From the NCBI RefSeq assembly GCF_012516435.1, contig NZ_CP051216.1, positions 3,895,501-3,959,500 on the forward strand: a stretch of 64,000 nucleotides of DNA, in the 5' to 3' direction. Positions within the stretch are counted from its first letter, which is position 1; each line of letters starts with the position of its first letter. The notes beneath the pieces are model-generated. The model searched no databases. It saw only the letters and a list, made by a program, of their open reading frames with translations, and was not told where the DNA came from. The DNA comes from Pseudodesulfovibrio sp. zrk46. GTDB lineage: Bacteria > Desulfobacterota > Desulfovibrionia > Desulfovibrionales > Desulfovibrionaceae. Shown here piece after piece: positions 52,142 to 60,210 of the stretch. Made by a program: the position numbers and the translations under genes.

Positions 52142-52161
52142 TTTTGAACATAGGTTCAAAA
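52142..52161. promoter_or_regulatory. Palindromic operator 2 over the transcription start
   Basis: TTTTGAAC-ATAG-GTTCAAAA, with perfect 8-base arms. It covers the predicted start point and lies 9 bases before the AGGAGG of the first gene. Confidence 0.65.
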
Positions 52162-52178
52162 CTCTACCAGGAGGATGA

Positions 52179-53108
52179 ATGGGCCGAAGAAAGAAAAAAC
52201 GATTTGTCGAGGGGATGCCGGAGGCTGTTTTTTTCAAGCCCCAAGGGGTTCCCATGCGCGCCCTTTCTCGCCAGGCGATCTCCATAGAGGGATTCGAAGC
52301 CATACGATTGGTGGACGGAGAAGGGCTCATGCAGCAGGAGGCTGCGGACAAGATGGGAGTCTCCCGCCCCACCCTGAGCCGCATCCTCGCCGAAGCCCGC
52401 AAGGGTGTTGCGCTGGCCCTGACCAATGGCTGGGCCATTGAACTGGAAGGCGGCGACTACCATATCGCCGAAAACGAACCAAAGTGGGAGTGCCCAAAAA
52501 TACAAGGAGAAGAGGCTATGCCCGGATTTGACGGAACAGGCCCCCGCGCAGGAGCGCGCGGTCAGGGACGAGGTCAAGGCCGTGGCCAAGGAATGGGCCA
52601 GGGTCGAGGTAATGGCAATGGTCAAGGTCGAGGTCAGGGAATGGGCCGACAGACAGGCGCAGGCATGGGCCAGTGCGCGAGACAGGGCCAACGTCCTGCA
52701 ACCGCTTCCCAAGCCACCCCGATGGACTCAGCTGCAATTAAGAAGATCGCCATCACCAGTCAGGGCCCGACCCTGCAGGACGAGGTAGATCCACGATTCG
52801 GCCGTGCGGCAGGATTTGTGATTGTTGACCTTGAATCCATGCACACAGAATACGTGGATAACGGCGGCTCTCAGGTCATGAATCAGGGTGCAGGCATCCA
52901 GGCTGCGGAAAACGTAGCCAACGCCGGAGCACAGGCTGTCCTGAGCGGCTACGTCGGTCCCAAAGCCTTCACCGCGCTGAGTGCTGCCGGTATTCAGGTT
53001 GGTCAGGATGTAGACGGCATGACCGTTGGCCAAGCCGTTGACAAGTTCAAGGCCGGTGAAATCTCAGTTGCCAGCCAAGCTAACGCTGAACAAGGTTCCA
53101 ACAAGTGA
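52179..53108 (+). CDS. DUF134 DNA-binding / Gly-Gln-Arg linker / NifX-type fusion protein
   Basis: A 309-residue protein of three parts. Residues about 1-98 are a DUF134 domain with a helix-turn-helix (LMQQEAADKMGVSRPTLSRI). Residues about 114-170 are a low-complexity Gly/Gln/Arg segment that begins MPGFDGTGPRAGARG, like the DUF5320 proteins often found next to NifX genes. Residues about 185-300 are a NifX/NifB-type metal-cluster-binding domain (DEVDPRFGRAAGFVIVD). AGGAGG precedes the start ATG. A second in-frame ATG, Met114 at 52518, has AAGGAG 8 bases upstream, so a 196-residue cluster protein may also be made alone. It is the first gene of an orange-protein-like operon and probably binds the two palindromes in front. 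Its stop overlaps the GTG of the next gene. Confidence 0.85.
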   Translation: MGRRKKKRFVEGMPEAVFFKPQGVPMRALSRQAISIEGFEAIRLVDGEGLMQQEAADKMGVSRPTLSRILAEARKGVALALTNGWAIELEGGDYHIAENEPKWECPKIQGEEAMPGFDGTGPRAGARGQGRGQGRGQGMGQGRGNGNGQGRGQGMGRQTGAGMGQCARQGQRPATASQATPMDSAAIKKIAITSQGPTLQDEVDPRFGRAAGFVIVDLESMHTEYVDNGGSQVMNQGAGIQAAENVANAGAQAVLSGYVGPKAFTALSAAGIQVGQDVDGMTVGQAVDKFKAGEISVASQANAEQGSNK

Positions 53109-53962
53109 TTTACGCCATAGCCAGCGGCAAAGGCGGTACCGGAAAAACAACAGTTACCGCCTCCCTTGCCTCCATTTGGGAAACGCCGCTCACCGCCGTG
53201 GACCTCGATGTGGAAGAACCTAACCTTCATCTCTTCCTCAAACCGGAAGAAATGATCACAGGTAAAGCTCATATCGAGGTCCCGGATGCGGATGAGGATA
53301 AATGCACGGGTTGCCGCGCCTGCTCCGAACTCTGCCAGTTCAAAGCCATCACGGTAATGGGCGACACCCTGCTCACCTTCCCTGAGATGTGCCACGGATG
53401 CGGTGGATGCATCGCCATCTGCCCGGAAAAGGCCCTTACTCCCGGCAAACGGGAGCTGGGCGAAATCGTCACCGGCAAGTCTCATGGCAATGAGTTCATC
53501 ATGGGCCGACTGCGCATCGGTGAGGCCATGAGCCCTCCGCTCATGAAGCAGATCCTTAATGACCTGCCTATAAATAGCCAGGGAGATGTTCTCATCGACG
53601 CTCCTCCCGGCGTAAGCTGCCCAGCTATCACTGCCGTCATGAGAGCCGATTGCATCGTTCTTGTCACTGAGCCTACCCCCTTCGGCTTGCACGACTTCCG
53701 CCTCGCTTGGGAAGCATTCTCTCCCATAGGAAAACCCATGGGCGCAGTCATCAATCGTGCCGGAGTGGGGAACAACGACGTCTATGACTTCTGTCGAGAG
53801 AAGGACATCCCAATCTGGGCGGAGATTCCCTTCGACCGTTCCGTGGCAGAAGCGTATTCCAACGGCTACGTCCCAGTGAAGGCAATTCCGACATTGAAGC
53901 CGACGTTCGAATCCTTGAAGAACAGCATGCAAAAGGCTGTGAACGAGGTGTCTCATGCATGA
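53105..53962 (+). CDS. MinD/Mrp-type ATPase with two 4Fe-4S motifs (first copy)
   Basis: A 285-residue P-loop ATPase with an inserted bacterial ferredoxin segment. The deviant Walker A GKGGTGKTT is at residues 8-16. The insert has two full motifs: Cys67, Cys70, Cys73, Cys77 and Cys96, Cys99, Cys102, Cys106. VLIDAPPGVSCP is the Walker B region. In Desulfovibrio such pairs of ATPases accompany the orange protein, a Mo/Cu-cluster NifX-type protein, and a link to cell division has been proposed. The start is GTG 53105, overlapping the previous stop (GTGA). It overlaps the second copy by 8 bases. Confidence 0.9.
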   Translation: MIYAIASGKGGTGKTTVTASLASIWETPLTAVDLDVEEPNLHLFLKPEEMITGKAHIEVPDADEDKCTGCRACSELCQFKAITVMGDTLLTFPEMCHGCGGCIAICPEKALTPGKRELGEIVTGKSHGNEFIMGRLRIGEAMSPPLMKQILNDLPINSQGDVLIDAPPGVSCPAITAVMRADCIVLVTEPTPFGLHDFRLAWEAFSPIGKPMGAVINRAGVGNNDVYDFCREKDIPIWAEIPFDRSVAEAYSNGYVPVKAIPTLKPTFESLKNSMQKAVNEVSHA

Positions 53963-54833
53963 AGTAGTCATCATCAGCGGTAAAGGCGGTGCAGGAAAGA
54001 CCTCCATCACCGGCGCCTTCGCCAACCTCGCAGATAACGCCATTCTCTGCGACCTTGACGTGGACGCACCGGATCTCCACCTGCTTCTCTCGCCTGAGCA
54101 TAAGCGCATCGAGGAGTTTTACTCCGGCAACGAGGCAATCATCAACCAGGAGCAATGCACCAAGTGCGGCCTCTGTGAGGCCATGTGTCGCTTCAGCGCC
54201 ATCACCCAAACTGATGAGGGCTTTGCCGTCGACCCCATGCGCTGTGAAGGATGCAACGTCTGCGTCAGCTTCTGTCCGCCACAGGCCATTAGCTTCCCGT
54301 CCAAACACTGTGGCACATGGTACGAATCCGAAACAAGATTCGGCACCATGGTTCACGCACAACTCTTCCCCGGTGAAGAGAACTCCGGACGACTTGTCAC
54401 CTTGCTTAAACAGCACGCACGAAAACGAGCTGAAGAAGAAGGGCACGAGCTTGTCCTCAGCGACGGAGCCCCGGGGATCGGCTGCCCAGTTATCAGCTCA
54501 CTGGCTGGGACCAATCTCGCCGTGGTTGTTACTGAGCCGACTTTGTCAGGCCTGCACGACTTGAAGCGCGTGGCAAAGCTCTGCACAGGATTCAAAACCA
54601 AAGTGGCCGTGCTCATCAACAAGCACGACCTCAATCTTGCCCAAGCCAAAGCCATTGAAGAATACTGCCAAGAGAAAGGGTATCCGGTTATCTGCCGATT
54701 CCCCCATGACAACGCAGTTACCGAGGCCATGGTTCAGGGCAAGGCGATCAATGAAACAGGAGACTCGACGGCCTCCCAGCTATTGGAAGCCGCCTGGTCA
54801 AATATGCTCAACCTTTTACATGATTCAAAATAA
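53955..54833 (+). CDS. MinD/Mrp-type ATPase with two 4Fe-4S motifs (second copy)
   Basis: A paralogue of the previous gene, 292 residues, with the same plan: Walker A GKGGAGKTS at residues 9-17, cluster motifs Cys68, Cys71, Cys74, Cys78 and Cys97, Cys100, Cys103, Cys107, and Walker B-like LSDGAPGIGCP, where the usual Asp-Ala/Thr is replaced by Asp-Gly. The two probably form a heterodimer. Both cluster motifs follow the same spacing, which suggests a duplicated functional pair. It starts 8 bases inside the first copy. Confidence 0.9.
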   Translation: MHEVVIISGKGGAGKTSITGAFANLADNAILCDLDVDAPDLHLLLSPEHKRIEEFYSGNEAIINQEQCTKCGLCEAMCRFSAITQTDEGFAVDPMRCEGCNVCVSFCPPQAISFPSKHCGTWYESETRFGTMVHAQLFPGEENSGRLVTLLKQHARKRAEEEGHELVLSDGAPGIGCPVISSLAGTNLAVVVTEPTLSGLHDLKRVAKLCTGFKTKVAVLINKHDLNLAQAKAIEEYCQEKGYPVICRFPHDNAVTEAMVQGKAINETGDSTASQLLEAAWSNMLNLLHDSK

Positions 54834-54843
54834 GGAGTCAGAC

Positions 54844-55254
54844 ATGGATACCATTGTCGCTATTCCCTCTGCAATGCCCGGCGGTCTCGAAGCCGGTGTG
54901 GACGCCCACTTCGGCCACTGCGCCATCTACACTCTGGTGGAGATCGCCGGCGGTGAAATCAAGGAAGTAAAAACCCTGCCTGCCATCCCCCACGAACAGG
55001 GCGGCTGCATGGCTCCGGTTAATTACCTTGCTCAAAATGAAGTAAAGACCTTGATCTCCGGTGGCATGGGCTTCCGTCCGCTTCAGGGCTTCAATCAAGT
55101 AGGCATCGACGTATACCACGGCTCTGGTGCCCCCACTGTCGGTCAGGCTGTTGAAGCACTGATCCATGACAGCCTGCCCCGCTTCGCCATGGAGCACACC
55201 TGCGGCGGCGGTGCTGACCACAGTCACGAACACGGCGGCTGCGGCAATCACTAA
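54844..55254 (+). CDS. NifX/orange-protein-like cluster-binding protein with His-rich tail
   Basis: A 136-residue NifX/NifB-type protein (dinitrogenase iron-molybdenum cofactor-binding family): VDAHFGHCAIYTLVEIAGGE and ALISGG-like TLISGGMGFRPLQGFNQVGI. The last residues, roughly 118-136, are rich in Cys and His (CGGGADHSHEHGGCGNH), an extra metal site not part of the family core. AAGGAG precedes the ATG, 10 bases after the ATPase. It is the stand-alone counterpart of the NifX domain fused to DUF134 upstream. Similar to ORP of Desulfovibrio, though which metal it holds cannot be told. Confidence 0.85.
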   Translation: MDTIVAIPSAMPGGLEAGVDAHFGHCAIYTLVEIAGGEIKEVKTLPAIPHEQGGCMAPVNYLAQNEVKTLISGGMGFRPLQGFNQVGIDVYHGSGAPTVGQAVEALIHDSLPRFAMEHTCGGGADHSHEHGGCGNH

Positions 55255-55282
55255 ATCACATATGGACAGGTAAGGGATGCGA

Positions 55283-55317
55283 CCCCGGCCAGCGACTCGT
55301 TGTTGGCCGGGGCTTTT
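55283..55317 (+). terminator. Terminator of the DUF134/NifX-MinD operon
   Basis: CCCCGGCCA (55283-55291) pairs with 55304-55312 around a 12-base loop, followed by CTTTTATTT. Confidence 0.88.
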
Positions 55318-55409
55318 ATTTGCACAAGATATGAACCAGCACACTAAACCTGATTTAGCCCACTTATTCTGATCAAAACCCGTATGCCATCGCTTTATTT
55401 TTCCCAGAC

Positions 55410-56120
55410 ATGCTGGTAAGCAATGAAATGGTGGCTACGATGATGCAGCCAGCAAGACAGAGCCGTTTCACACACCGCATGAGCAGCAAAGAAACACCTG
55501 AAATTCTTGAAGAGCAATTTCGCTCCCCATTACCAGCACCAATGCCGGTCGTTGTCGACCCGTCTTGGGACGTTCCAGATGATGCTCGGTGTGCAGTATA
55601 CTGGGAACAGTTCGCCATGCTGGACCACATCGCAGCCCACAGTCGAAAAGTGGCACAAGTAGCGACTTTCCTGGCACAAAAGGCCGAAGAAATCGGCATG
55701 AATGTAGACGTGCCTACAGTACGCGCATCGGCACTGCTTCACGACATTGCCAAGACCTACTGCATTCGCCACGGCGGCAATCATAGCCAGCTGGGCGGCG
55801 GATGGGTGGCTGAACTCACTAACAATCCTGCCATTGCCAGCGGTGTTACCCACCATGTTTTCTGGCCTTTCGAGATGGACGTCGCCAATTATTTCATGCC
55901 CATGGCCGTTATTTATGCGGACAAGCGTGTGCGCCACGACACCATCGTCACCATCGAATCCCGTTTCGATGACCTTATTGAACGCTACGGCGTTAACGAC
56001 TACATCCGCTCTCGCATCGAGATCACCAAGGCACAGGGCCTGAGGCTCGAGCAAATGATGAGCGACACCATAGGGGTAGACCTGAATGAATGTGATTTTG
56101 ATAGCGGGCGGCTGGTCTGA
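55410..56120 (+). CDS. HD-domain metal-dependent phosphohydrolase
   Basis: Up to 236 residues with an HD fold: His in LDHIAAHSRKVAQVATFL, the His-Asp pair at 111-112 in ALLHDIAKTY, and further His in GGNHSQLGG and VTHHVFWPF, the likely metal ligands. It resembles YqeK/HDIG-type hydrolases of nucleotides. The start is uncertain: ATG 55410 and ATG 55479 are both in frame and neither has a good ribosome binding site. It overlaps the next gene by 35 bases in another frame, so the two are translationally linked. Substrate unknown. Confidence 0.8.
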   Translation: MLVSNEMVATMMQPARQSRFTHRMSSKETPEILEEQFRSPLPAPMPVVVDPSWDVPDDARCAVYWEQFAMLDHIAAHSRKVAQVATFLAQKAEEIGMNVDVPTVRASALLHDIAKTYCIRHGGNHSQLGGGWVAELTNNPAIASGVTHHVFWPFEMDVANYFMPMAVIYADKRVRHDTIVTIESRFDDLIERYGVNDYIRSRIEITKAQGLRLEQMMSDTIGVDLNECDFDSGRLV

Positions 56121-57000
56121 CGAACGCGAGGTTTCTCTCTCCGGAGCCAAGAAAATCCGAGAGGCCCTCATTGAGCTGGGCCACGACGTCACTTTTTTCG
56201 ACCCCGCCGATGATTTCAAGAACCTCCTGTCCATCGCCAAGAAAGCTGACTTTGCCTTCATCAACTTACACGGAACGCCCGGCGAGGACGGCCTGATTCA
56301 GGCTGTGCTCGACAAGGCAGACTGTCCCTATCAGGGTGCTGGAGCCGCTGCCTCCTATCTGGCCCTGAACAAGGCAGCATCCAAAGAAGTCTTTGAAGAC
56401 AAGGGGATCAAGACACCCAAATGGCAGCTTGTGACACCTGTTCAGGGGCGTGAAACAGCGCTGGAACTGGAACTCCCGGTTTTTGTCAAGCCCAACAAAG
56501 GCGGTTCCAGTCTGGGTATGTCGCTGGTGAAAAAAGCCGAAGACTTTCCTGCTGCACTGGATAAGGTGTTCGCCATGTGCCAATCCGCACTCGTGGAAGA
56601 GTTTATCCCCGGCGTGGAGTTAACCTGTGGCATCCTCGATGGCGCCCCGCTTCCGCTGGTAATGATCACTCCCAAAGCCGACTCCGACTTTTTCGATTAC
56701 GAAAACAAATACGCTGCAGATGGCGCCGAAGAGATTTGCCCTGCTCCTGTGGACGACTCTGTCACCACTTCCATTCAGGCGCAGATGATCGTTGCTCACG
56801 ACGCGCTGGGCCTGACCGGATACAGTCGTGGCGATTTCATCATGACAGAGTCCGGCGACACCTATCTGCTTGAAGTCAACACGCTGCCCGGCATGACGCC
56901 CACCAGTCTGCTGCCTCGTGCAGCCAAGGCAATCGGCTTATCCTTCTCCGACCTGATCGCCAAACTTATTGAAGTAGGTATGAAAGAGAGGAAAAACTAA
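56086..57000 (+). CDS. ddl: D-alanine-D-alanine ligase-like ATP-grasp enzyme
   Basis: Joins two D-alanines for peptidoglycan precursors. It has 304 residues with the LIAGGWSDEREVSLSGAKKI start, LHGTPGEDGLIQAVL, the ATP-grasp loop PNKGGSSLGMSLV, and the C-terminal LLEVNTLPGMTPTSLLPRA. Family length and order of motifs are normal. It begins inside the HD gene and is followed 1 base later by waaA, in a cell-envelope operon. A paralogous role is possible if another ddl lies near mur genes elsewhere. Confidence 0.92.
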   Translation: MNVILIAGGWSDEREVSLSGAKKIREALIELGHDVTFFDPADDFKNLLSIAKKADFAFINLHGTPGEDGLIQAVLDKADCPYQGAGAAASYLALNKAASKEVFEDKGIKTPKWQLVTPVQGRETALELELPVFVKPNKGGSSLGMSLVKKAEDFPAALDKVFAMCQSALVEEFIPGVELTCGILDGAPLPLVMITPKADSDFFDYENKYAADGAEEICPAPVDDSVTTSIQAQMIVAHDALGLTGYSRGDFIMTESGDTYLLEVNTLPGMTPTSLLPRAAKAIGLSFSDLIAKLIEVGMKERKN

Positions 57001-57001
57001 G

Positions 57002-58288
57002 ATGAGCCAGTTTGCCATCAAATCGGCTCTGGCCGTCTACAGTGTGGCATGGAAGGCCGCTCTCCCTCTCCTCAAACTCAATCATCGCTTAAAGGAAGGC
57101 TGGGAACAACGCACTCTCGCCGACGGCATGCCCGCACAGGCTCATCTGTGGATACAGGCAGCCAGTGGTGGCGAGGCCTATCTTGCCTGGGAAGTACTCA
57201 AGAATCTCAAGCTTCAGTTTGACCAAACCCTGCGTGTACTGGTCACTACCAACACCCGACAGGGCTATGACACCCTGTGCCGCGCCGCCAAAGAGATTAA
57301 CGAAAGCCGTCAGGGCATTGCAGTGCAGCCATGGTATTTTCCGTTTGACTCTCCTGCCATCATGCAACGCATGGTCGCCTATGTGCGCCCCACCGCTGCC
57401 CTGATTCTGGAGACGGAAATCTGGCCCGGCTTCTTGAACGCCTGTAAGAAGCAAGGCGTGCGAGTTCTGCTTGCCAACGGACGCATGACCACCAAAAGTC
57501 TTGGTGGGTATCTTTCCTGGCCAGAACTGTTTCGGACACTCGGTCCTGAAAAAGTCATGGCCGTGTCCAAGACCGACGGTCGCCGTTTTGGAACCCTGTT
57601 TGGCCGTGACCGTGTTTGGGTCATGCCCAACATCAAGTTCGACCGCATGGCAGGAGCTGGCCCCATGGCCCGCAAGGACAACCCTCTCAAGGATCTGATC
57701 CCGACGCGCTCCGATTTTGTAGTCTTCGGCTCAGTTCGCAAGCAGGAAACCACACCGGTCAAGAAAATCGCCCGGGCTTTGGTCAGATACCGTACCAAGG
57801 CCATCATTGGTGTTTTCCCCCGGCACATGCATCACGTCCCTATATGGGGCAAAGCACTGGACTCTGCGGGCCTCACATGGACCCTTCGTTCAGAGATGAC
57901 TGGTCCGGCAAAACCCGGCACCGCTATTTTGTGGGACACTTTCGGCGAATTAGTTCCGGCCTACGGATTGGCCAAAGCAGCCTTCGTAGGAGGCTCGCTG
58001 GCACCGTTGGGCGGACAGAACTTTCTGGAGCCGCTCACCTGCGGGGTCACCCCTGTTACCGGCCCACATTGGACTAATTTCGCTTGGGTTGGCAGGGACA
58101 TAATTGATGAAGGCATTGCCCATGAGGGCGAAGATGCCGAGCACGTGCTCAATCTTCTGATCGACATCCTGGACAACACCAAGCCACGCAAGGAAGTAGT
58201 CAAGGAAGCCAAGGCGTATATCAGGGACCGTCAGGGCGGCGCGAAAGCCGTGTCTAAACAGGTTGCCGAATTCCTCAATAAAGTTTAA
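57002..58288 (+). CDS. waaA: 3-deoxy-D-manno-octulosonic acid (Kdo) transferase
   Basis: Adds Kdo from CMP-Kdo to the lipid A precursor at the inner membrane. It has 428 residues, the usual length, in two Rossmann-like glycosyltransferase domains. HLWIQAASGGEAYLAWEVLK near the start matches the donor-domain loop with the catalytic Glu; ALILETEIWPGFL and the C-terminal FVGGSLAPLGGQNFLEPL are the family signatures. It follows ddl by 1 base and precedes kdsB, its donor-making partner. Confidence 0.95.
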   Translation: MSQFAIKSALAVYSVAWKAALPLLKLNHRLKEGWEQRTLADGMPAQAHLWIQAASGGEAYLAWEVLKNLKLQFDQTLRVLVTTNTRQGYDTLCRAAKEINESRQGIAVQPWYFPFDSPAIMQRMVAYVRPTAALILETEIWPGFLNACKKQGVRVLLANGRMTTKSLGGYLSWPELFRTLGPEKVMAVSKTDGRRFGTLFGRDRVWVMPNIKFDRMAGAGPMARKDNPLKDLIPTRSDFVVFGSVRKQETTPVKKIARALVRYRTKAIIGVFPRHMHHVPIWGKALDSAGLTWTLRSEMTGPAKPGTAILWDTFGELVPAYGLAKAAFVGGSLAPLGGQNFLEPLTCGVTPVTGPHWTNFAWVGRDIIDEGIAHEGEDAEHVLNLLIDILDNTKPRKEVVKEAKAYIRDRQGGAKAVSKQVAEFLNKV

Positions 58289-58309
58289 CAAGCCACAGCG
58301 CACAAGACG

Positions 58310-59050
58310 ATGAGCAAATTCCCCGAGTGTCATGGAATCATTCCCGCGAGATACGAATCCTCGCGTTTTCCGGGCAAGCCCCTGGCTGAAATCATGGGCA
58401 AGCCCATGTTCTGGCACGTCTACGACCGGGCAAAAAAATGTCCGCAAATGTCCAGTGTTACACTGGCTACAGACGACCAGCGCATCTTCGACGCTGCCCA
58501 AGCGCACGGCGTGCCGGTGGTCATGACCGCCAGCGATCACCAGAGCGGTACAGACCGTGTTCTGGAGGCCGCACGCAAGCTCGACATTGACTCGGACGCA
58601 GTCGTGGTTAACATCCAAGGTGATGAACCATGCCTGGAACCGGACATGCTCACCGACCTGCTGACGCCGTTTGAAAACTGCAGGGTCCATGTGGCCACAC
58701 TGGCAACGGCCATAGGATATGAGGACGCCCAGTCACCGGATCGCGTTAAAGTGGTTCGAGCAAAGAACGGACGAGCCCTCTACTTCTCTCGCTCGTTGGT
58801 TCCCTTTGACCGCGACGAGAAGGTCCACGGATTCCTGCTGCACATAGGGCTTTACGCATTCCGCATGGAAGCGCTCATGCGATTCGGCGAGCTCGATCCC
58901 AGCCCACTCGAACAACGAGAAAAGCTGGAGCAACTTCGTCTGCTTGAAGACGGTATTGATATTTACGTGACTGAAACGAGGCACACCTGTCACGGCGTAG
59001 ACAGGCCTGAAGACCTCGAAAAAGCGAAGACCATTTTGGAGAGAGAGTGA
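58310..59050 (+). CDS. kdsB: CMP-Kdo synthetase
   Basis: Activates Kdo with CTP to CMP-Kdo, the donor used by WaaA. It has 246 residues. The nucleotide-binding start [20 protein letters not shown], the [16 protein letters not shown] motif and the [18 protein letters not shown] segment are all conserved. It begins 21 bases after waaA and its TGA overlaps the ATG of carA. Confidence 0.96.
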   Translation: MSKFPECHGIIPARYESSRFPGKPLAEIMGKPMFWHVYDRAKKCPQMSSVTLATDDQRIFDAAQAHGVPVVMTASDHQSGTDRVLEAARKLDIDSDAVVVNIQGDEPCLEPDMLTDLLTPFENCRVHVATLATAIGYEDAQSPDRVKVVRAKNGRALYFSRSLVPFDRDEKVHGFLLHIGLYAFRMEALMRFGELDPSPLEQREKLEQLRLLEDGIDIYVTETRHTCHGVDRPEDLEKAKTILERE

Positions 59051-60174
59051 TGAAAGCTATCCTGGCCCTTGAAGACGGCACCATATTCAAAGGCAAAAGC
59101 TTCACCGGCAACGGCGAAGCGAGCGGCGAGGTTATCTTCAACACCGGCATGACCGGTTATCAGGAGATCCTCACCGACCCGTCCTACACCGGGCAGATGG
59201 TCACAATGACCTACCCCCTCATCGGAAACTACGGCGTGAACCCTGAGGACGTAGAGTCTCACAAAGTTCAGGTTGGAGGTTTCATCGTTAAGGAATGCTG
59301 CAAGAACCCCAGCAACTGGCGCTCTACCATTCCGCTGCCTGAATACCTGACCGAGATCGGCGTCATGGGCATCGAAGGCATCGACACCCGTGCCCTGACT
59401 CGCCATCTGCGCATCCACGGCGCACAGCGCGGTTACATGGCTACCGGTGATGTAGATCCTGCCGAACTGGTGAAGAAGGCCCAATCCATCGAGAACATGG
59501 AAGGCCTCAACCTTGCCGACCGTGTTTCCTGCGAGAAGCCTTACATATGGAATGGCAAGGATCGCGAGTTCATCGACGATCTCAAGAATTTTTCCTGGAA
59601 AGGCACTGGCCCGAAACTGGCCGTGTACGACTTCGGTATCAAGTGGAACATCCTGCGCCTCATGGCGGCCGAAGGATTTGACATGCTCGTCGTGCCTTCC
59701 CACTTCACCGCTGCTCAGATACGCGAGCTCGGACCCGATGCAATTTTCCTCTCCAATGGTCCCGGCGACCCGGCAGCTGTCACTACTGCCGTAGAAGCTA
59801 CCAAGGATCTGTACGAGGACTTCCCCATCGCAGGCATCTGCCTCGGCCACCAGATTCTTGGCTTGGCAATGGGCGGCAAAACCTTCAAGCTGAAGTTTGG
59901 CCACCACGGCTGCAACCACCCTGTCATGGACCTCGGCACTGAAAAGATCGAGATATCTTCCCAGAACCACGGTTTTTGTGTAGATATCGAGGGGTTGAAT
60001 TTTCTCGAACCCACGCATATTAATTTAAATGACAAAACCTTGGAAGGTTTTCGCCACAAAGAAAAACCGCTGCTGGCCATCCAGCACCATCCCGAGGCCG
60101 GCCCCGGCCCTCACGACAGCCAGTACTTTTTTGCACGCTTCCGTGAGATGGTGAAAGAGGCCACCGGCAAATAA
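59050..60174 (+). CDS. carA: Carbamoyl-phosphate synthase small subunit (glutaminase)
   Basis: Hydrolyses glutamine and passes ammonia to CarB for carbamoyl phosphate, precursor of arginine and pyrimidines. It has 374 residues from ATG 59050; a GTG one codon earlier is the alternative. The class I amidotransferase part has Cys264 in [15 protein letters not shown], and the His and Glu of the triad in [14 protein letters not shown]. The N-terminal [20 protein letters not shown] is typical. carB is not in the window. Its place after Kdo genes, with overlapping stop and start, seems an operon of convenience. Confidence 0.96.
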   Translation: MKAILALEDGTIFKGKSFTGNGEASGEVIFNTGMTGYQEILTDPSYTGQMVTMTYPLIGNYGVNPEDVESHKVQVGGFIVKECCKNPSNWRSTIPLPEYLTEIGVMGIEGIDTRALTRHLRIHGAQRGYMATGDVDPAELVKKAQSIENMEGLNLADRVSCEKPYIWNGKDREFIDDLKNFSWKGTGPKLAVYDFGIKWNILRLMAAEGFDMLVVPSHFTAAQIRELGPDAIFLSNGPGDPAAVTTAVEATKDLYEDFPIAGICLGHQILGLAMGGKTFKLKFGHHGCNHPVMDLGTEKIEISSQNHGFCVDIEGLNFLEPTHINLNDKTLEGFRHKEKPLLAIQHHPEAGPGPHDSQYFFARFREMVKEATGK

Positions 60175-60210
60175 GCATAGCGCATCGACGTCTGACAAGA
60201 GCGGGTACAC

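Noticed and set aside
52555..52660. Linker repeats as a CRISPR-like array
   Set aside because: Units are short, imperfect, without spacers and lie inside a coding frame.
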